A stretch of 64,000 nt of DNA from the NCBI GenBank assembly GCA_013399695.1, contig VXAU01000190.1:251149-315148 (forward strand), given 5' to 3'. Shown here one piece after another: positions 13,501-25,534 of this stretch. The notes below the pieces were generated by a model. The model worked only from the letters and a program-made list of their open reading frames with translations, ran no database searches and was not told where the DNA came from. Each line of letters begins with the position of its first letter. Position 1 is the stretch's first letter. Position numbers and translations under genes: made by a program. The stretch comes from Formicarius rufipectus (lineage: Eukaryota > Chordata > Aves > Passeriformes > Formicariidae).

Positions 13501-13995
13501 TGAGCCTCAAGCAGGATGTCATGGTCACAGAAACTGACCACCAACTTTGCAACTAATTATTAGCATGTAGTCAACCCTTTCCCCTTACCAGCAGGATTAA
13601 GAGGAGCACCTGAATTCCATAACCCTGACTATCATGCCCAGAATTCTGTAGTTACTTTTGATACTCTTGAGGTTGTACCTGATAGTATCACTCATGCTCA
13701 CATGAAAGATTCCCCATGTGCACGGGGTAAATAGAAACTGTAACAAGCTTTAGCAGTTTTCCCACAACATCCTAGATCCATAAACCCAGGGAAAAAGCAA
13801 AATTCCTACAACAGGTCACGTTGGCAGGTGTGTGCCTCAATCCCCTACAGCAGACTGCTGCTCACCATTGTCATTTATTGTTTCCTCCAGGTTATCCTGT
13901 ATGGTTCAGAGTTAGTCATCCTGGTTTCTTGATAACATACCTGACTTCTCTCCTTGAAGGCAGCAAACCTGTTCCACAGCTACAAAGCTTCAGGT
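10588..13995 (-). mobile_element. Long, degenerate CR1 LINE (about 3.4 kb)
   Basis: Runs on the minus strand from a 3' end near 10588 through the 3' ORF2 region (10860-11500), a segment resembling the RT region (11560-12060) and on into the more 5' ORF2 portion (12100-13700; for example 'actgaagcaaagaaggtattcagtacttcagcc'-type text). It is much longer than the other copies. CR1 full length is usually given as about 4.5 kb. Reading frames are broken throughout. A short AAT/ATT tract sits inside it near 11505-11535. The left and right ends are approximate. Confidence 0.75.
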
Positions 13996-15124
13996 AGAGC
14001 ATGAGCTTTCCTGTTAGTCTGTGATGTGTCCTGGGATGAAACATGCAGTGTGTTTCCAAAACATACAAGGAAGAATTGAACAATACATTAAGTTCTAAAT
14101 TAGTGTCATACCTAGAACATTAAGTGACACACATGCAGGAGAGCAAAGGTATATAAAGTAATTTTCTTTGCTAGAGAATCTAGTATAGGATATAATATTT
14201 CTGTTAAGAACTTCTAACCAGTATGCCTGTTACACACATAGCATGCACAAAATCCTGATTACTCTGAATAATTTAGGGACAATCCTGTTTAGAAGTTGAT
14301 CGTCATAGCCCAAACTGACTGGTACTGTAGGAAAATTGAAAATTATATGTTGATTTCTCAAAAAAATTTACAGAGAGATTTCTAATATGAACTGATTTTT
14401 TAATAGTTAGAAAAAAAAGGAAGGGTACATTGTAAACCAATAGCTGTTGTAAGACTATCTTATTCTTAGGCACTCATTAATTAAATTTGAGGTAATTTGC
14501 AATCTTTATAAATTTGTCTTCCTAGATTATATCTTGTTATTCTTAAAAACAAGGCTGTAATGTATAAAAAGGAAAAGGTACACAATTAAAAGTAATTATC
14601 TGATTTAATTTGGCATATCAAGCCAATGAGTATTCTAGATGACATATTTCAAAGGCTCCCAATCTTGCTTCTTTGAAATAGCAACTACTTGAAAAGCAGA
14701 ATAAAGTAGTGAGATTTATGAAGTGTAGTATATGACAGCTGTAAACAATGCAGTGCAGAAAAAAACATTGCTTTCCTTTAGGTATTTAAGTATCTGTCCT
14801 CATAAGCTTAAATTGTCTTTACCACACAAAATTACTCTCATTCATAAAATTGTTCACTTTCAAAAATTGAAAAAGAAAGTGTGAAACGTGCCAATAACAG
14901 AAATCTCTTTTCTAGTGGTGTTGTTTTCTAGTAGAAGATAACAGTTCAAAGTATAATTGCCAGTAAAACAGGTTGGATAGAAAAGCTATAAAATTATTCC
15001 TCATTCAAAATTAGGTGTCATCTGACATATAGATTTTTTTACTGTAATGGATAGCACTGATAAAGTTGTATTGAAAATCATGTGATAAGTATGACCCTAC
15101 AACATTTTTACTGTAAAGGATATG
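13996..15124. other. Intergenic DNA without recognised features
   Basis: AT-rich, no open frame of note, no repeat that I could name. Confidence 0.4.
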
Positions 15125-15990
15125 GAAGTAGAACTCAAATGCAGTTATGTTGTTTGGTGGTTTTCACCCAGTGTCCTCCACTCCTCCCTCTTTCCAGCAG
15201 TTTGAGGGAGCAGGGAATGGGAGTATGCAGGTGGCTGTTGTTGCTGCCATTGCTCTTGTCCTGTGGGTCACTCCATGGGGTGCAGTCAGGTCTCTGCACC
15301 CCGATGGTCCTTCATGGGCTGCAGGGGGACAACCTGCTCCACCATGGTCTTCACCACGGTCTGCAGGGGGACTGCAGCTCTTAGTCCTTCCCCTGTTCCC
15401 GTGCGGTCCCTCCCACAGGAGACGGTCCTCGATAGACCTCTCCAATGTGAGTCCACCCCCCGGGCAATACTTCTACCTGGGGAAAAAAACTGCTCCAGGT
15501 GGATCTCCTTCTCCAAGAGTCATGGCTGCAAGTCTCTTCCAGGATCTTGCTCCATCCTGGGCCTCCCACAGGGCAACAGCGTCTTTGGGCATCCACCTGC
15601 TCCTCCAGGGGCTGCAGGGGCGTCTCAACACCCCTAAAGAGCTCCACGGGCTTCAGGAAGAGGTGGAGGAGGGGAATAGCTTTCAGTCCTTCCTCCCAGC
15701 TGCTCCAGTGTGGGGTCCCTCCTTCGCCTCCTCCCGCTCTGACCTTAGTCTCTGTGTTGTTATCTCATGGCTGGAATTTTTTCAACTGCACAACACTCCT
15801 AATTCTTAAATATGTTATCACACAGGCGTGACTATGATTCTTAATTGGGTCAGCTCTGTCCATCAGCAGGAAGTCCCTCCTGGACCAGGCTGTCATTGAC
15901 TCCACAGGACAGGAGAAGCTTCTAACAGAAACCATCCTGGAAGGCCCCTTTCTACTAAAATTCAGCTACAGAAACCCATGACATGTTGAA
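15125..15990. mobile_element. Avian ERV-related interspersed repeat
   Basis: A GC-rich island in AT-rich DNA with repeated motifs of the 'ctccaggggctgcagggg' and 'ctccatggtcttcacc' kind, then 'tgaccttagtctctg', then 'cttaaatatgttatcacacaggcg'. This order matches a repeat I recall from many bird genomes that is associated with endogenous retroviruses. Long open frames occur on both strands (15147-15809 plus, 220 codons; 15164-15445 minus), but they follow from high GC and lack of stops and are not likely to be genes. Family and orientation are not certain. Confidence 0.55.
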
Positions 15991-16149
15991 ACTAGGACTT
16001 TCCATAATAGCTGTCATTACCCACTGGATGTCTTCGGCATAATGGAAACAGTGCATCTTCCCCTTAAACAAAGGTATTTAACAAATTCTGTGACCAAACT
16101 AATCCTTCCTATCTGTGGATAAGATTCAAGGAAGTAATGTTCTACAAGA

Positions 16150-16770
16150 GCTAGGAATAAAAGCTCTCAGCCATGTGGAGAAAGACTTGAGAATACTAAT
16201 GGACAAAAAATAGGACATGAGCTGGCCTGTGTGTTCTTGCCACCCAGAAAGCTTGCCCTATGCATCAAAAAAGGATGGCCAGCAGGTTGGTGGAGGTAGT
16301 TATGTCCCTCTACCCTGCTCTTCTGAGACTCTGCCTGCAGTAGTACATCTTTCCTAGAAGAAAGATATGGCTCTGTTAGAGAAGGACCAGTAGAGGACCA
16401 CAAAAATGATCAGAGAGCTGGGACACTTCCTTGAGGAAAGGATGATAAGAGTTGAGATTGTTCAACCTGGAGAAGAGACAACTTATTACATCAATTCAAT
16501 ATAAATAGGCTTATGAGAAAGATGAAGAAACCAGGGTTTGTCGTGATAGGACAAAGTTTGAAACTGAAATAGGTTAGATTTAGTTTTAGATTGGATCTAA
16601 GGAAGAAATTCCTTACAAGTTTGATGAATTGTGGTTTCCCTATCATGGAAAGTATTCATGGATAGCTTGGATTGGGCTTTGAAAAACCTGATCTAGTGAC
16701 AGATGTTCCTACCTCTGACAGAGGGGCTGGGGTAAGTCTTCTGACTGAAAATAATCTGTGATTCCATGAA
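16150..16770 (+). mobile_element. CR1 LINE, 3' fragment
   Basis: Old plus-strand CR1: 'ggagaaaggacttgagaatact'-like start, 'gttcaacctggagaagagac' near 16459, 'ggattgggctttgaaaaacctgatctagtgacag' near 16668, and a tail ending 'ctgtgattccatg' at 16757-16769. Many substitutions suggest an older insertion than the copy at 9300-10045. Confidence 0.85.
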
Positions 16771-18780
16771 AATTAGAATTGCAGATGTCCAAAGTCAAAC
16801 TAGAGAATGTTAGCTGGATTCCCTGTGTACCACTGGCCTTGTATTTTATGTTACTTAATAGTTACAGATTTTTTTTTTAAGGAAAGTTTTAACCTGAACA
16901 TAAAGACTGCTAGTGCCTGAGAATTTATGAGTTTTTTATAAGTGGTCTCATGGTTACTCCTACTGAAAAACAGACTTTTTGTTTCTAATTCAGATATGTG
17001 AGTTCAAGTTTTAGCCTCCTGCCTTACATTTACTGCTGCATCAAATAACTTGACTCTGGACTGTGATTTTTCATTGATAAATATTGACAAGCAAATGGAC
17101 TTGTGAAAAACACTGTCCAATGAACATAAAAATTCATAAGCTTTATTTATGCTATTTGTTTTTTTCTGACTCTCTCACATTTTATTTGCACCAAGCTTAC
17201 CTACGAACATCAAAAAAATGTGTTGAGTAGGTTCAGTCAAAATGTTAAATAAATACTAATACAATTTCTCTCTTCAAGGGCTTTCAGTTTAAATATACAG
17301 CAATTCTGATAGTAGAATTTGTACTAGCATTTTTGTTTTGTCAACTATGTTTATATCCCTAGTTTTTTGTAAAGTTACAAGTCCTGCGTTACAAGACCAT
17401 ACCAATTCTATAAACACAGAACTTATGATTTCCATTCCTATAATTTTCAGTGGATATTAGACTATGACAGAATTCTACAAACAGAATTTCAAGCAATATC
17501 AAAACATATTTCTTATAGAAGTTTATTATACCTATATCAATACTTAATCAAATAAATTTCTAATTTCAAAATAAAGAAATTTTTTAGGGAAGTTTCACAT
17601 AGTTTGATTTCTTTAAGCCCACTTTGATTGTCACTATTTTATCTCATTTCAATATCTAATGATAATTTTTAAATTGCCTTCCATTATTCAGATAAATGTC
17701 AATTTTTCTTAGAGTATTTTTACTTTCCCTTTGATCAGAACAGGCTTAAAATCTGCATTAACACCTAGAGACAAGCTTGAGTGGGTTTCATTTTGATAGT
17801 AATATGAATGCAGAAATTTGTAATTGGAATAAAAGAAAATACACCTATTATTTAAAAATTGTCTTCTTTTAAAAGGTTGAATACTAGAGAGGGGAGGAGG
17901 GGAGGAGAGAGGAGAGACATCAAAGACAGTGGTTTTTTTCAGTGTGGAAGTCTGAGAAGCATTGCTTTGCTTTTTAAATATGACAGACTTAAGTGGCATT
18001 CTACCACACAAAACCAAAAAATAGCTCATCTATAACAAAAAAANAACTGCATTCATATGTTTAGGACCACTTATATTCTCTGAGTCTAATTACTGTTGAA
18101 ATTCTCAAAATCTAAATATTTTTATATTAAAAATTATTGACTTAATAAACAAAAGGTACATGTAAAACTAGGTTTCTGTAGGTCTACACTATATACATTT
18201 ATAGACATAAACAAAGTATTATATAGCAAGCAATATAACTTTTTACAAGCAAACTTACTCTTGCACGACTTGGAAAATTCCAATAAATGTTCTCAAAATC
18301 CTACCTGAAACCACTAATAGATGACCTGTATCAACATTTTGCTGATAGTACTATTTCACACTGCTTAGTCCTTAAAATCTTATTTAATACACTACTATAT
18401 TACAAGATTACTTAGCACAGAAGTTTCAGTCACATTGGTACTGGAATTTGCAAACAGGTAAAAGCTTATAATATGCTGAGGCAGGGAGGGAGAAGGAAAA
18501 CTGCTACAACCTTCTATATTGAAAGTTCTTGACACTTTAAAAAATAAACTGAAAATTCCAAGGAGGACAATTTTCTCGCAGAACAGAAAATAAATGTAGG
18601 TAACTATGGGTGCATTCTCACTTTGAATATTGAAAATAAATGTGTTATTTGGTCTTAAGGAAACAACAGATTCCTTTCATTTCCTAAATTAGTTTATCCC
18701 CTCTTATAAAATAAAATCCTTTTAAGATCATGTTTCATATTCCACTGTTTCAGCCATAACATGCAATGTCTTCATCCATC
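16771..18780. other. 3' flank of LRRC2, no gene seen
   Basis: AT-rich DNA immediately downstream of the predicted LRRC2 end. It contains a purine (GA/GGA) tract at 17886-17917 and a single N at 18044 inside an A run. No convincing open frame. Confidence 0.45.
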
Positions 18781-19082
18781 TTCTATGCCTGTATATACTT
18801 TATTACAGTGACTATTTACTTTCAGTAAGTCTATACATAAATTAGTGGTTATTGATGTCAACTTAATAAATATGTTGATTTAAAAGGTGAAACAGTATCT
18901 TATGGAGGCTCTACTGCTCCTTGTTTATATGTATAGTTACTGGCAACAACTATAATACTAAGTGAATAATTCATTATGGGTTTGATGTGATTCTGGCTAT
19001 CTGTAGTCTTCAGTGTTTACAATTCAGGTGGACAAAAGAGAGTTATTCAGATATTCACTAGTGTTTTAGAGGTCTTTGATCT
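18781..19082 (-). other. LRRC2: Probable LRRC2 3' untranslated region
   Basis: Sequence after the TGA at 19083-19085 up to just beyond the first AATAAA on the minus strand. This is an inference from position alone; longer 3' ends further left are equally possible. Confidence 0.35.
18799..18804 (-). promoter_or_regulatory. Candidate poly(A) signal for LRRC2
   Basis: AATAAA on the minus strand, about 280 bases after the LRRC2 stop codon. It is the first perfect hexamer downstream of the stop that I found. Other hexamers may be used. Confidence 0.4.
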
Positions 19083-19132
19083 TCAGAGCTGAAGACTGAG
19101 TAGTACTTTCGTAGTGTAGGAAGGAGCAGATT
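19083..19132 (-). CDS. LRRC2: LRRC2 last coding exon (W7)
   Basis: Acceptor is CTTTTCACAG just before 19132. The exon completes a Glu codon split 1/2 with W6, then encodes SAPSYTTKVLLSLQL and a TGA stop at 19083-19085. This agrees well with the C-terminus I recall for mammalian LRRC2 (a PSYTTKV...SLQL ending), which fixes both the gene identity and the true stop. The tail lies outside the leucine-rich repeats and its function is not known to me. Confidence 0.93.
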
Positions 19133-20553
19133 CTGTGAAAAGAGAAAAAAGAAATACATCTCAAATTTTAGCTATATAAGCCAACACAAATAAATGAAAC
19201 TTGTTCCTAGAAACAGGTAGGTTTGGTTTTATTTCAAAAGTATTCTACAAATAATCTCTGTGCTACCTTTCAGAAATTCTGCTGGTTTGTATTTTACACA
19301 AGCTGTTCCTCCTAAGGTCTACTTTTCAAAAGCAGGTATTGGCATAATCTATAGCAGAAAGTTTCAGAAACATGACATAGAAGAGTGATTTATGATCCAA
19401 ACTGACCATAAAAAACATGGAGGTAAGTTTTGTCTAGGTAGACAGAAAAGTGTATCCCTGAGCTGCTTTGCCCCAAAGGAACATAATGCTGGTGTATTCT
19501 CTATAGGGCCAAATGCAGGTTTCAGGTAGCCTGACAGACTCCACATTTAATAAGCATGCAAATACAACTCCATCACGACATGTTTTATTGTTATATCTGA
19601 AGCCAAATCATGACCTTAGTTGTTCCTCAATTCCTTTCTTCTCTCCATTTTAATCACCACTGTTACCATTATTAGAATCTGGCACTTTTATAACAGACTT
19701 CATTTTAAAGTATGAATACTCAAGTGATCAGATTATGGGTGTTAAGGAACAAAAGTCCAGTATCAGAACATAAAAACTATTCTGAAGCCAAATCCTTTGG
19801 CCTTTCTTTATATTTCTCTTTTACCCTGTCTTCTGGGACCACTATAGAGATCACTTAAATGAAATGTAAGGAATGAAAAGATACCAGAAGATTCATTACA
19901 CAGAAAGTCATTTCTACATACAAACTCTCAAAGGATCTATAGGGTATTACAAAGTCTATAGGTATTCTGGCTCATAGGAAATTTTTTTATTTTTTTTTGT
20001 CATTTTACTAAAGACTCAAGAGATCAACCATTTCTTAATGATGGTAAATATAAGAGAGACTAATAAAATAAAATATCATGTAAAGATTGCTAAGAAAGAC
20101 AAAAGAAAAGATTTTACTACAATTGTAAAGTTAGTACCTTGATACAGATAATATTGTTAAAGAATGTTCTACAAGTACAAAGAGCCTTTCATATATACTC
20201 TGTGTTTCTTTTTGAGAAGGAGAAGCAGTTCTTTAGGAATTCAAAATCACTAATGCTAATACCAAGAGAGGTAAGTAAATCCGGAGAATGAGAATAGTCT
20301 TTGTATACATTATTAATGGATTAAGGTTAATACATGTATCAACACACAATTAACTTTGTATATATTTGTTCACTATAAGGTATCTTAGAACCCAAACTTC
20401 TAACAAAACACATTTTACATTTTCATTATCAGTCTTATTGAGTACCATAAAGTTTAAGGATATGTTGTTTGTACTCTTAAAAATCAATGTTCCCAAGGCA
20501 TGTCTACATTTACATCTAAGATAGCAGGAAGCTTACATCAAGTTGACACATAC
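19133..20553 (-). other. LRRC2 intron W6-W7
   Basis: GT at 20552-20553 and AG at 19133-19134 on the minus strand. The intron is AT-rich and I see no repeats or embedded genes in it. Confidence 0.7.
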
Positions 20554-20690
20554 CTCTTTCCCTTAGATCTTCAATGTATGACTTCATAAACTCTTTCTCA
20601 ACTTGCTCACGTTCACGTTCACTTTCTATAATTTCTTCAGTGTCTTTACATACAATAGTATCAACTGGGCTGTTCTTGAGACTTATGAAT
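20554..20690 (-). CDS. LRRC2: LRRC2 coding exon W6 (C-terminal charged segment)
   Basis: 137 bases, acceptor TCTGTCTAG before 20690, donor GTATGTG after 20554. With two bases from W5 it encodes KFISLKNSPVD (the start of a last, incomplete LRR) and then a highly charged stretch with EEIIESEREREQ and MKSYIEDLRER. That stretch is probably helical and corresponds to the C-terminal helix region of mammalian LRRC2. It ends in phase 1 and joins W7 in frame. The plus-strand frame 20603-20941 is a shadow of this exon. Confidence 0.93.
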
Positions 20691-22439
20691 CTAGACAGAA
20701 ATTAACATATGAATATATGCTACAGGCTGCCAAACATCACATGAATGGCACTGTAGAATTTGCTAGACCCAGGATGAGAAATGTAAACACCATCAGCTCA
20801 ATTTTGCATTATGGCATTGTTAGGATACATCTATTATTAGAAATACAGATTTCAGATGGCACCTTCTCTATGCTCCACTTTCCATACAAAAATTATCAGA
20901 TTTATCTTTTTCTGTCTATCTACATGAATCATTCTTTGTAACAACAGGTATATTTCTTTGTTATGGAACTTTTGAGAGACTACAATGTAATTTTTGATCT
21001 GTTAATAAGAAATAGGAACTCCATCCTAACAGCATTGGCTAGTAATCTGGAACCTTGCCAGTATCACTAAGGTGACAATAAGTACCTCTGTTGTTTGGTT
21101 ATAACGTTACTTCTTTTTTACAGTGAATGACTGGACTTGCATTACATTGTATTTGCAGGTTTCCTAAAGCTCTATGCTTCAAATGAACAACTAGGTGGTT
21201 ACATAAACAACTTCCATAATGTGCAAATTAAATTCACAGCATTCTGAAAATCCCTGATTTTCACTTCAAGAAAGAAAAAAAAAAAAAATCAACAAAACTG
21301 TTACTTGCAAAAGAACAATGGTTCCAAGAAATCATATGGCTTTCTAAAAATCTCATTAATTACAGTAAGTCTGTGATCAGTTGACTTTGGCTGGCCAGGT
21401 GTCCATCAAGCAACTTTTGCTCTACCACCCCTCAGCTAGACAAGAGGAGAACAGCCGATGTAAAAATTACAAGTTGAGCCAGCTTAATGAGAAAAGTAAA
21501 AGCCATATATAGAAGCAAAGCAGAGCAGAAAAAACTTATTCTCTACTTCTCTACAGCTGGTATCTAGCCACTTCCTGGGAAGAAGAAACTCAGTACATGT
21601 AGCTGGTTTCCTTGGAAGACAAAAGCCTTAATAACAAAAGATTCACTTGCCTTTTCCTTTCTCTTAGATTTGTGTGCTGAGCATGACACCATACAGTATG
21701 AAATATCCCTTTGATCATTTGGGGTCCACTGTTCCAGCTGTGTCCACTCCCAAGCTCTTGCTCAACCTCAGCCTAGAGTGCTGTGTAGAGGTGGATTGAA
21801 AAGACTGCCTTGATGCTGTGCCAGCATGACTCAGCAGAAGCCAAAACCACCAGTGTATTATCAACAACTTTCTAGCAAAGAACAGCACTATCAGGGCAGC
21901 TGTGTGGAAAGGTAACTCCATCCAAATCAGACTCAGTACAAGGTCTAAAATGGTTTCATAATCAAAGACTTGAACATTGCTTTCTGAAACACAAGATTGT
22001 TTTGATTGCAGCCTTTTAATCTTATCTTGCATGCAGCAATAAGGTGGTGTTTCACAGCAAAGAACCACTAAAATCATGTAACCTTATTTAACTTTTTACT
22101 AGCCATGCGCCCTTCTTCCAACAAGATGCTTTAGGCAGCACTGCCAGGCTACTGGTATACTCTGAGGAATGGCTTTGCTACTTCAGAGTTAAAGCTGCTA
22201 TGACCCAGTCTACCCAGGAATAGCAGTCTAACCATACAGATACACAATGTGGGTAACTGGTAGATGAAAATCAGAAAACTGCAAATACTTTGTAATTTCC
22301 ATTTTTTGTAGTGCCTTCTTTTCTGCTCTGATATAAATCAGGTCAGAATTTGAAGAAATTGATTCTCATGAGAGTATTTCTCTTGGGTACCTCTACCTTT
22401 TCTTCTTATCATTTTCCTTTTTCTCTCACTTTTACTTAC
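20691..22439 (-). other. LRRC2 intron W5-W6
   Basis: Donor GTAAGTAA at 22439 downwards, acceptor ending at 20691. A fragment at 21378-21480 is repeat-like and listed separately. The minus-strand frame 21715-22077 (120 codons) has no recognisable domain. Confidence 0.65.
21378..21480. mobile_element. Short ERV-related repeat fragment
   Basis: 'ggctggccaggtgtccatcaag' followed by 'ctaccacccctcagctagacaagaggagaa' resembles one end of the same avian ERV-associated repeat as that at 15125-15990. Only about 100 bases are recognisable. This rests on recall and is tentative. Confidence 0.35.
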
Positions 22440-22595
22440 TTTAAGCCTGTGGTTGACTCACAGACGGCTGTTGGTACCTCAACTAGGTCATCACCACTGA
22501 CAACTAGCAAACTCAGCTTTGGCATATTGATGAGAGCTCGTGGAAGATAAGTCAACTTGTTTTTCTGTAAGAGAAGTGTCTGCAATTGATCCAAC
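22440..22595 (-). CDS. LRRC2: LRRC2 coding exon W5 (LRRs)
   Basis: 156 bases, acceptor CTTTACAG before 22595, donor GTAAGTAA after 22440. It completes a split Arg codon from W4 and encodes two leucine-rich repeats: LDQLQTLLLQKNKLTYLP and then the repeat containing LSLLVVSGDDLVEVP, with a Cys-containing turn TAVCES after it. This corresponds closely to the mammalian region with KNKLTYLP and LLVVSGD. It ends with two bases of a Lys codon finished in W6. No frameshift or stop is seen. Confidence 0.95.
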
Positions 22596-24284
22596 CTGTA
22601 AAGACATAAAAAATAAAGAGTACTTAAAATACTTATTTCAGACAGGAACAGCTATCCAAAACAGCAATACTAATTTAATCTTTTGTAAAATAGGATCAAT
22701 TACATGCAATGTCAAAAAATCACTCAAACCCCATTTTCACAAATTTTAAATAACTTTAATGGAAATCTCCAGTCATGGTTCAATATTATAGATATTAATA
22801 GCATACCTCTGACAAGTAATCAGAAGCATGCCCAAGGTAAAAGGTTACAAAATTTACTATGCTTCCATACAGAAGATGTTGACAGAATATGACATAAAGC
22901 CTCATCATGTGCATCCTGCAACTAATGAATAACATAGTTCAGCAGCACACGCCTTTGCCCATATAAAGGTTTCTACGATTGAGATATGTCTGTGCTAGGC
23001 AGTATATTCCCATGTACTATTTTTCACTAGTAATTAGTACTGTGGGGAGCAAGAGAAAGACCAGCTTCTAGTCATAAGGCTCTTGCAAGTTGTCCCACTG
23101 AAATCAATTTAATGGCAGTGTTTTTGGAGGAACTTTTATTTCCCCTGGCTTTTCCTAATGCAATAGAAATTTGTGGCTCTGCATTTATTCCTTGGAGCAG
23201 AGCAAATTGATGAAACCAGTTTGTCTTTTTTCACTGGAAGGGTCCATTCCTAAAACACTGTTGCAGGCTATTGTTAATCCAGCTCATGTGGTCTGTTTGA
23301 ATTCAGGGAAAGATATCAAGCAAGACATTGTCTTTATTAATCACAGACTTTATGGTAATTCATTGAGATTCTTTGACTATACAATGACTTCAAGGTATTG
23401 AAGTCATGAGTCTGAATAAGAATTTCAGTTTATTGGGGCAGGGGAGTATCATAATATTTTGTAGTCTTCAGAATGCATAGAAGCCCAAGAAATCTCAAAA
23501 ATCAAAATCCAAAATCAAAAGAAACAATTTTTTGGTGTCTGCTTATAATATTTTCATATCAAGTCTAACAACTCAGGGAAAAAATGATCCTTAGGTTGAG
23601 TGGGTATGCTTCCATAAAATAAAAAGAAGCTTTGAACTCAGGACTCAAGAGTGAACAAATAGGCCCAGGAATAAGAAAATTGTTTCCTCAGGCTAAAAAG
23701 TCCCTTTAAAAGGATCAGCATGATTTTTTAAAAAACTAGTTCTAATTGGTATGTAAACTGAAACAGTGAGTACACATGTGCACTTGCACACATATCAGAA
23801 CAGAAGGAGGGGATTGTCAGTGGTTATTTTAATCTTACCAATGTTTTTCTTCTTTACTAACAAAGTTTATCAAGTTCTTTCAATAAGTTAAAAACACTTT
23901 AGTTCATCTTTTCCTCCATCCCATCCACGCTCCAGTTATTGCTGGCAGCTCCATATGGTGAGTTCCCTTTGCTGGAGCTAAGGCAGTGTATAACCCATGG
24001 ACTTCCCAAAAAACAATGCACAGATATAATGACAAATTGTCATGAAAGCAGCAGAAAATTTATTTAGTTAACTGCCTGCCATCAGTTAGCTAGAAAATTT
24101 AGTTTCTGTTCTCCAACTTAGTCTATCAATAATAATGGGAATGTTTACATGCAGAAATATCTGATACATTTCCAAAAGTAATTTTTCATGTGACTGTTCA
24201 ATAATGCTGTCCCTTGGAAGCTTGTTGCTTTCTGAATTGACTTAGTAGTTCATAAACCTGTCAAGGAATTAAAACATAAACTAC
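22596..24284 (-). other. LRRC2 intron W4-W5
   Basis: Donor GTAGTTTA at 24284 downwards, acceptor ending at 22596. No repeat or gene recognised. The small plus frames 22704-22892 and 23171-23401 are unsupported. Confidence 0.65.
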
Positions 24285-24430
24285 CTGTCTATGTCTTCTG
24301 GGAGATCTTTCAGGTTGTTGCTGCTAATATCCAAGCACTGCAAATTAGACATCCGGAGTACACAAATTGGAATAGAATGGAACTTGTTTGCTGACACGTC
24401 CACAACTGTGACTTGTTTCAAGTTACTTAG
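24285..24430 (-). CDS. LRRC2: LRRC2 coding exon W4 (LRRs)
   Basis: 146 bases, acceptor CTCTTTAG before 24430, donor after 24285. It begins on a codon boundary with LSNLKQVTVVDVSANKFHSI, continues PICVLRMSNLQ, then a further repeat with CLDISSNNLKDLPEDIDR. It thus carries two full 23-residue leucine-rich repeats of the LxxLxLxxNxLxxLP type. It ends in phase 2 within Arg. Near identity to mammalian LRRC2 over PICVLRMSNLQ is the strongest single piece of family evidence. Confidence 0.96.
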
Positions 24431-25057
24431 CTAAAGAGAAGTAGTACTTTATTTTAGTTACATTTTACAAATACAAGAAGACATTTGATTAAATAATGAT
24501 TTTTATTTCCCTCAAAGGACTTAAGAAGATAAGAATTTATTATTTTTTTCTCAACTTTTTGTCAGCCTTGTATCTAACTCATCATTTTATAGTAAAAAGG
24601 AATTCAGAAATTGCTACTTCCTGAAGTAGTTTATCACCTTTCTAACATCTTCAGGGGATTGGATGAAACTTTCATTCTTTAAAACCCATGAATTTCAGAT
24701 GACAAGTCTGGAACCAGAAAAATAATTGGTTCTGAACTGACAAAACACAATTTATGTAACAAATAGAGGGCAGGTTACCATTCTCAAAATTAAAGATTTG
24801 ATAACTCCTATCAAAATTACAGAGATTTCCTTTGCTATAATTCTATTATGTATAGAGTGCACTGCTAAGATACCATTAGAAAATGAAACTATCCATTTGA
24901 ACCAACAGAAAATTTGGTCCACTATTTTTTCAAGACCTTTAAAAATACATCTTCCATACTGCAAACTAAATATATAATAAGGTACATTAGAAATTTTTAT
25001 TTGAATACTTTTAAAAGGAACTACATTTCTAAACAGTAAGTCCTGAGTGCAATAAAC

Positions 25058-25534
25058 NNNNNNNNNNNNNNNNNNNNNNNNNNNNNNNNNNNNNNNNNNN
25101 NNNNNNNNNNNNNNNNNNNNNNNNNNNNNNNNNNNNNNNNNNNNNNNNNNNNNNNNNNNNNNNNNNNNNNNNNNNNNNNNNNNNNNNNNNNNNNNNNNNN
25201 NNNNNNNNNNNNNNNNNNNNNNNNNNNNNNNNNNNNNNNNNNNNNNNNNNNNNNNNNNNNNNNNNNNNNNNNNNNNNNNNNNNNNNNNNNNNNNNNNNNN
25301 NNNNNNNNNNNNNNNNNNNNNNNNNNNNNNNNNNNNNNNNNNNNNNNNNNNNNNNNNNNNNNNNNNNNNNNNNNNNNNNNNNNNNNNNNNNNNNNNNNNN
25401 NNNNNNNNNNNNNNNNNNNNNNNNNNNNNNNNNNNNNNNNNNNNNNNNNNNNNNNNNNNNNNNNNNNNNNNNNNNNNNNNNNNNNNNNNNNNNNNNNNNN
25501 NNNNNNNNNNNNNNNNNNNNNNNNNNNNNNNNNN
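25058..25534. other. Assembly gap, 477 N
   Basis: Run of N inside the W3-W4 intron of LRRC2. Open frames that cross it are meaningless. No exon of LRRC2 is missing here, because W3 and W4 join in phase. Confidence 0.99.

Noticed and set aside
15147..15809. 220-codon plus-strand frame, with long frames also in other phases and on the minus strand
   Set aside because: Lies in a GC-rich, stop-poor interspersed repeat with ERV associations. Frames in several phases at once are a composition effect, and there is no domain or splice support.
1..18780. A neighbouring gene such as TDGF1, RTP3 or an LTF-like gene next to LRRC2
   Set aside because: I looked for related motifs in the flank and in the introns (also for FAM240-like frames) and found none. 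Mammalian gene order alone is not evidence.
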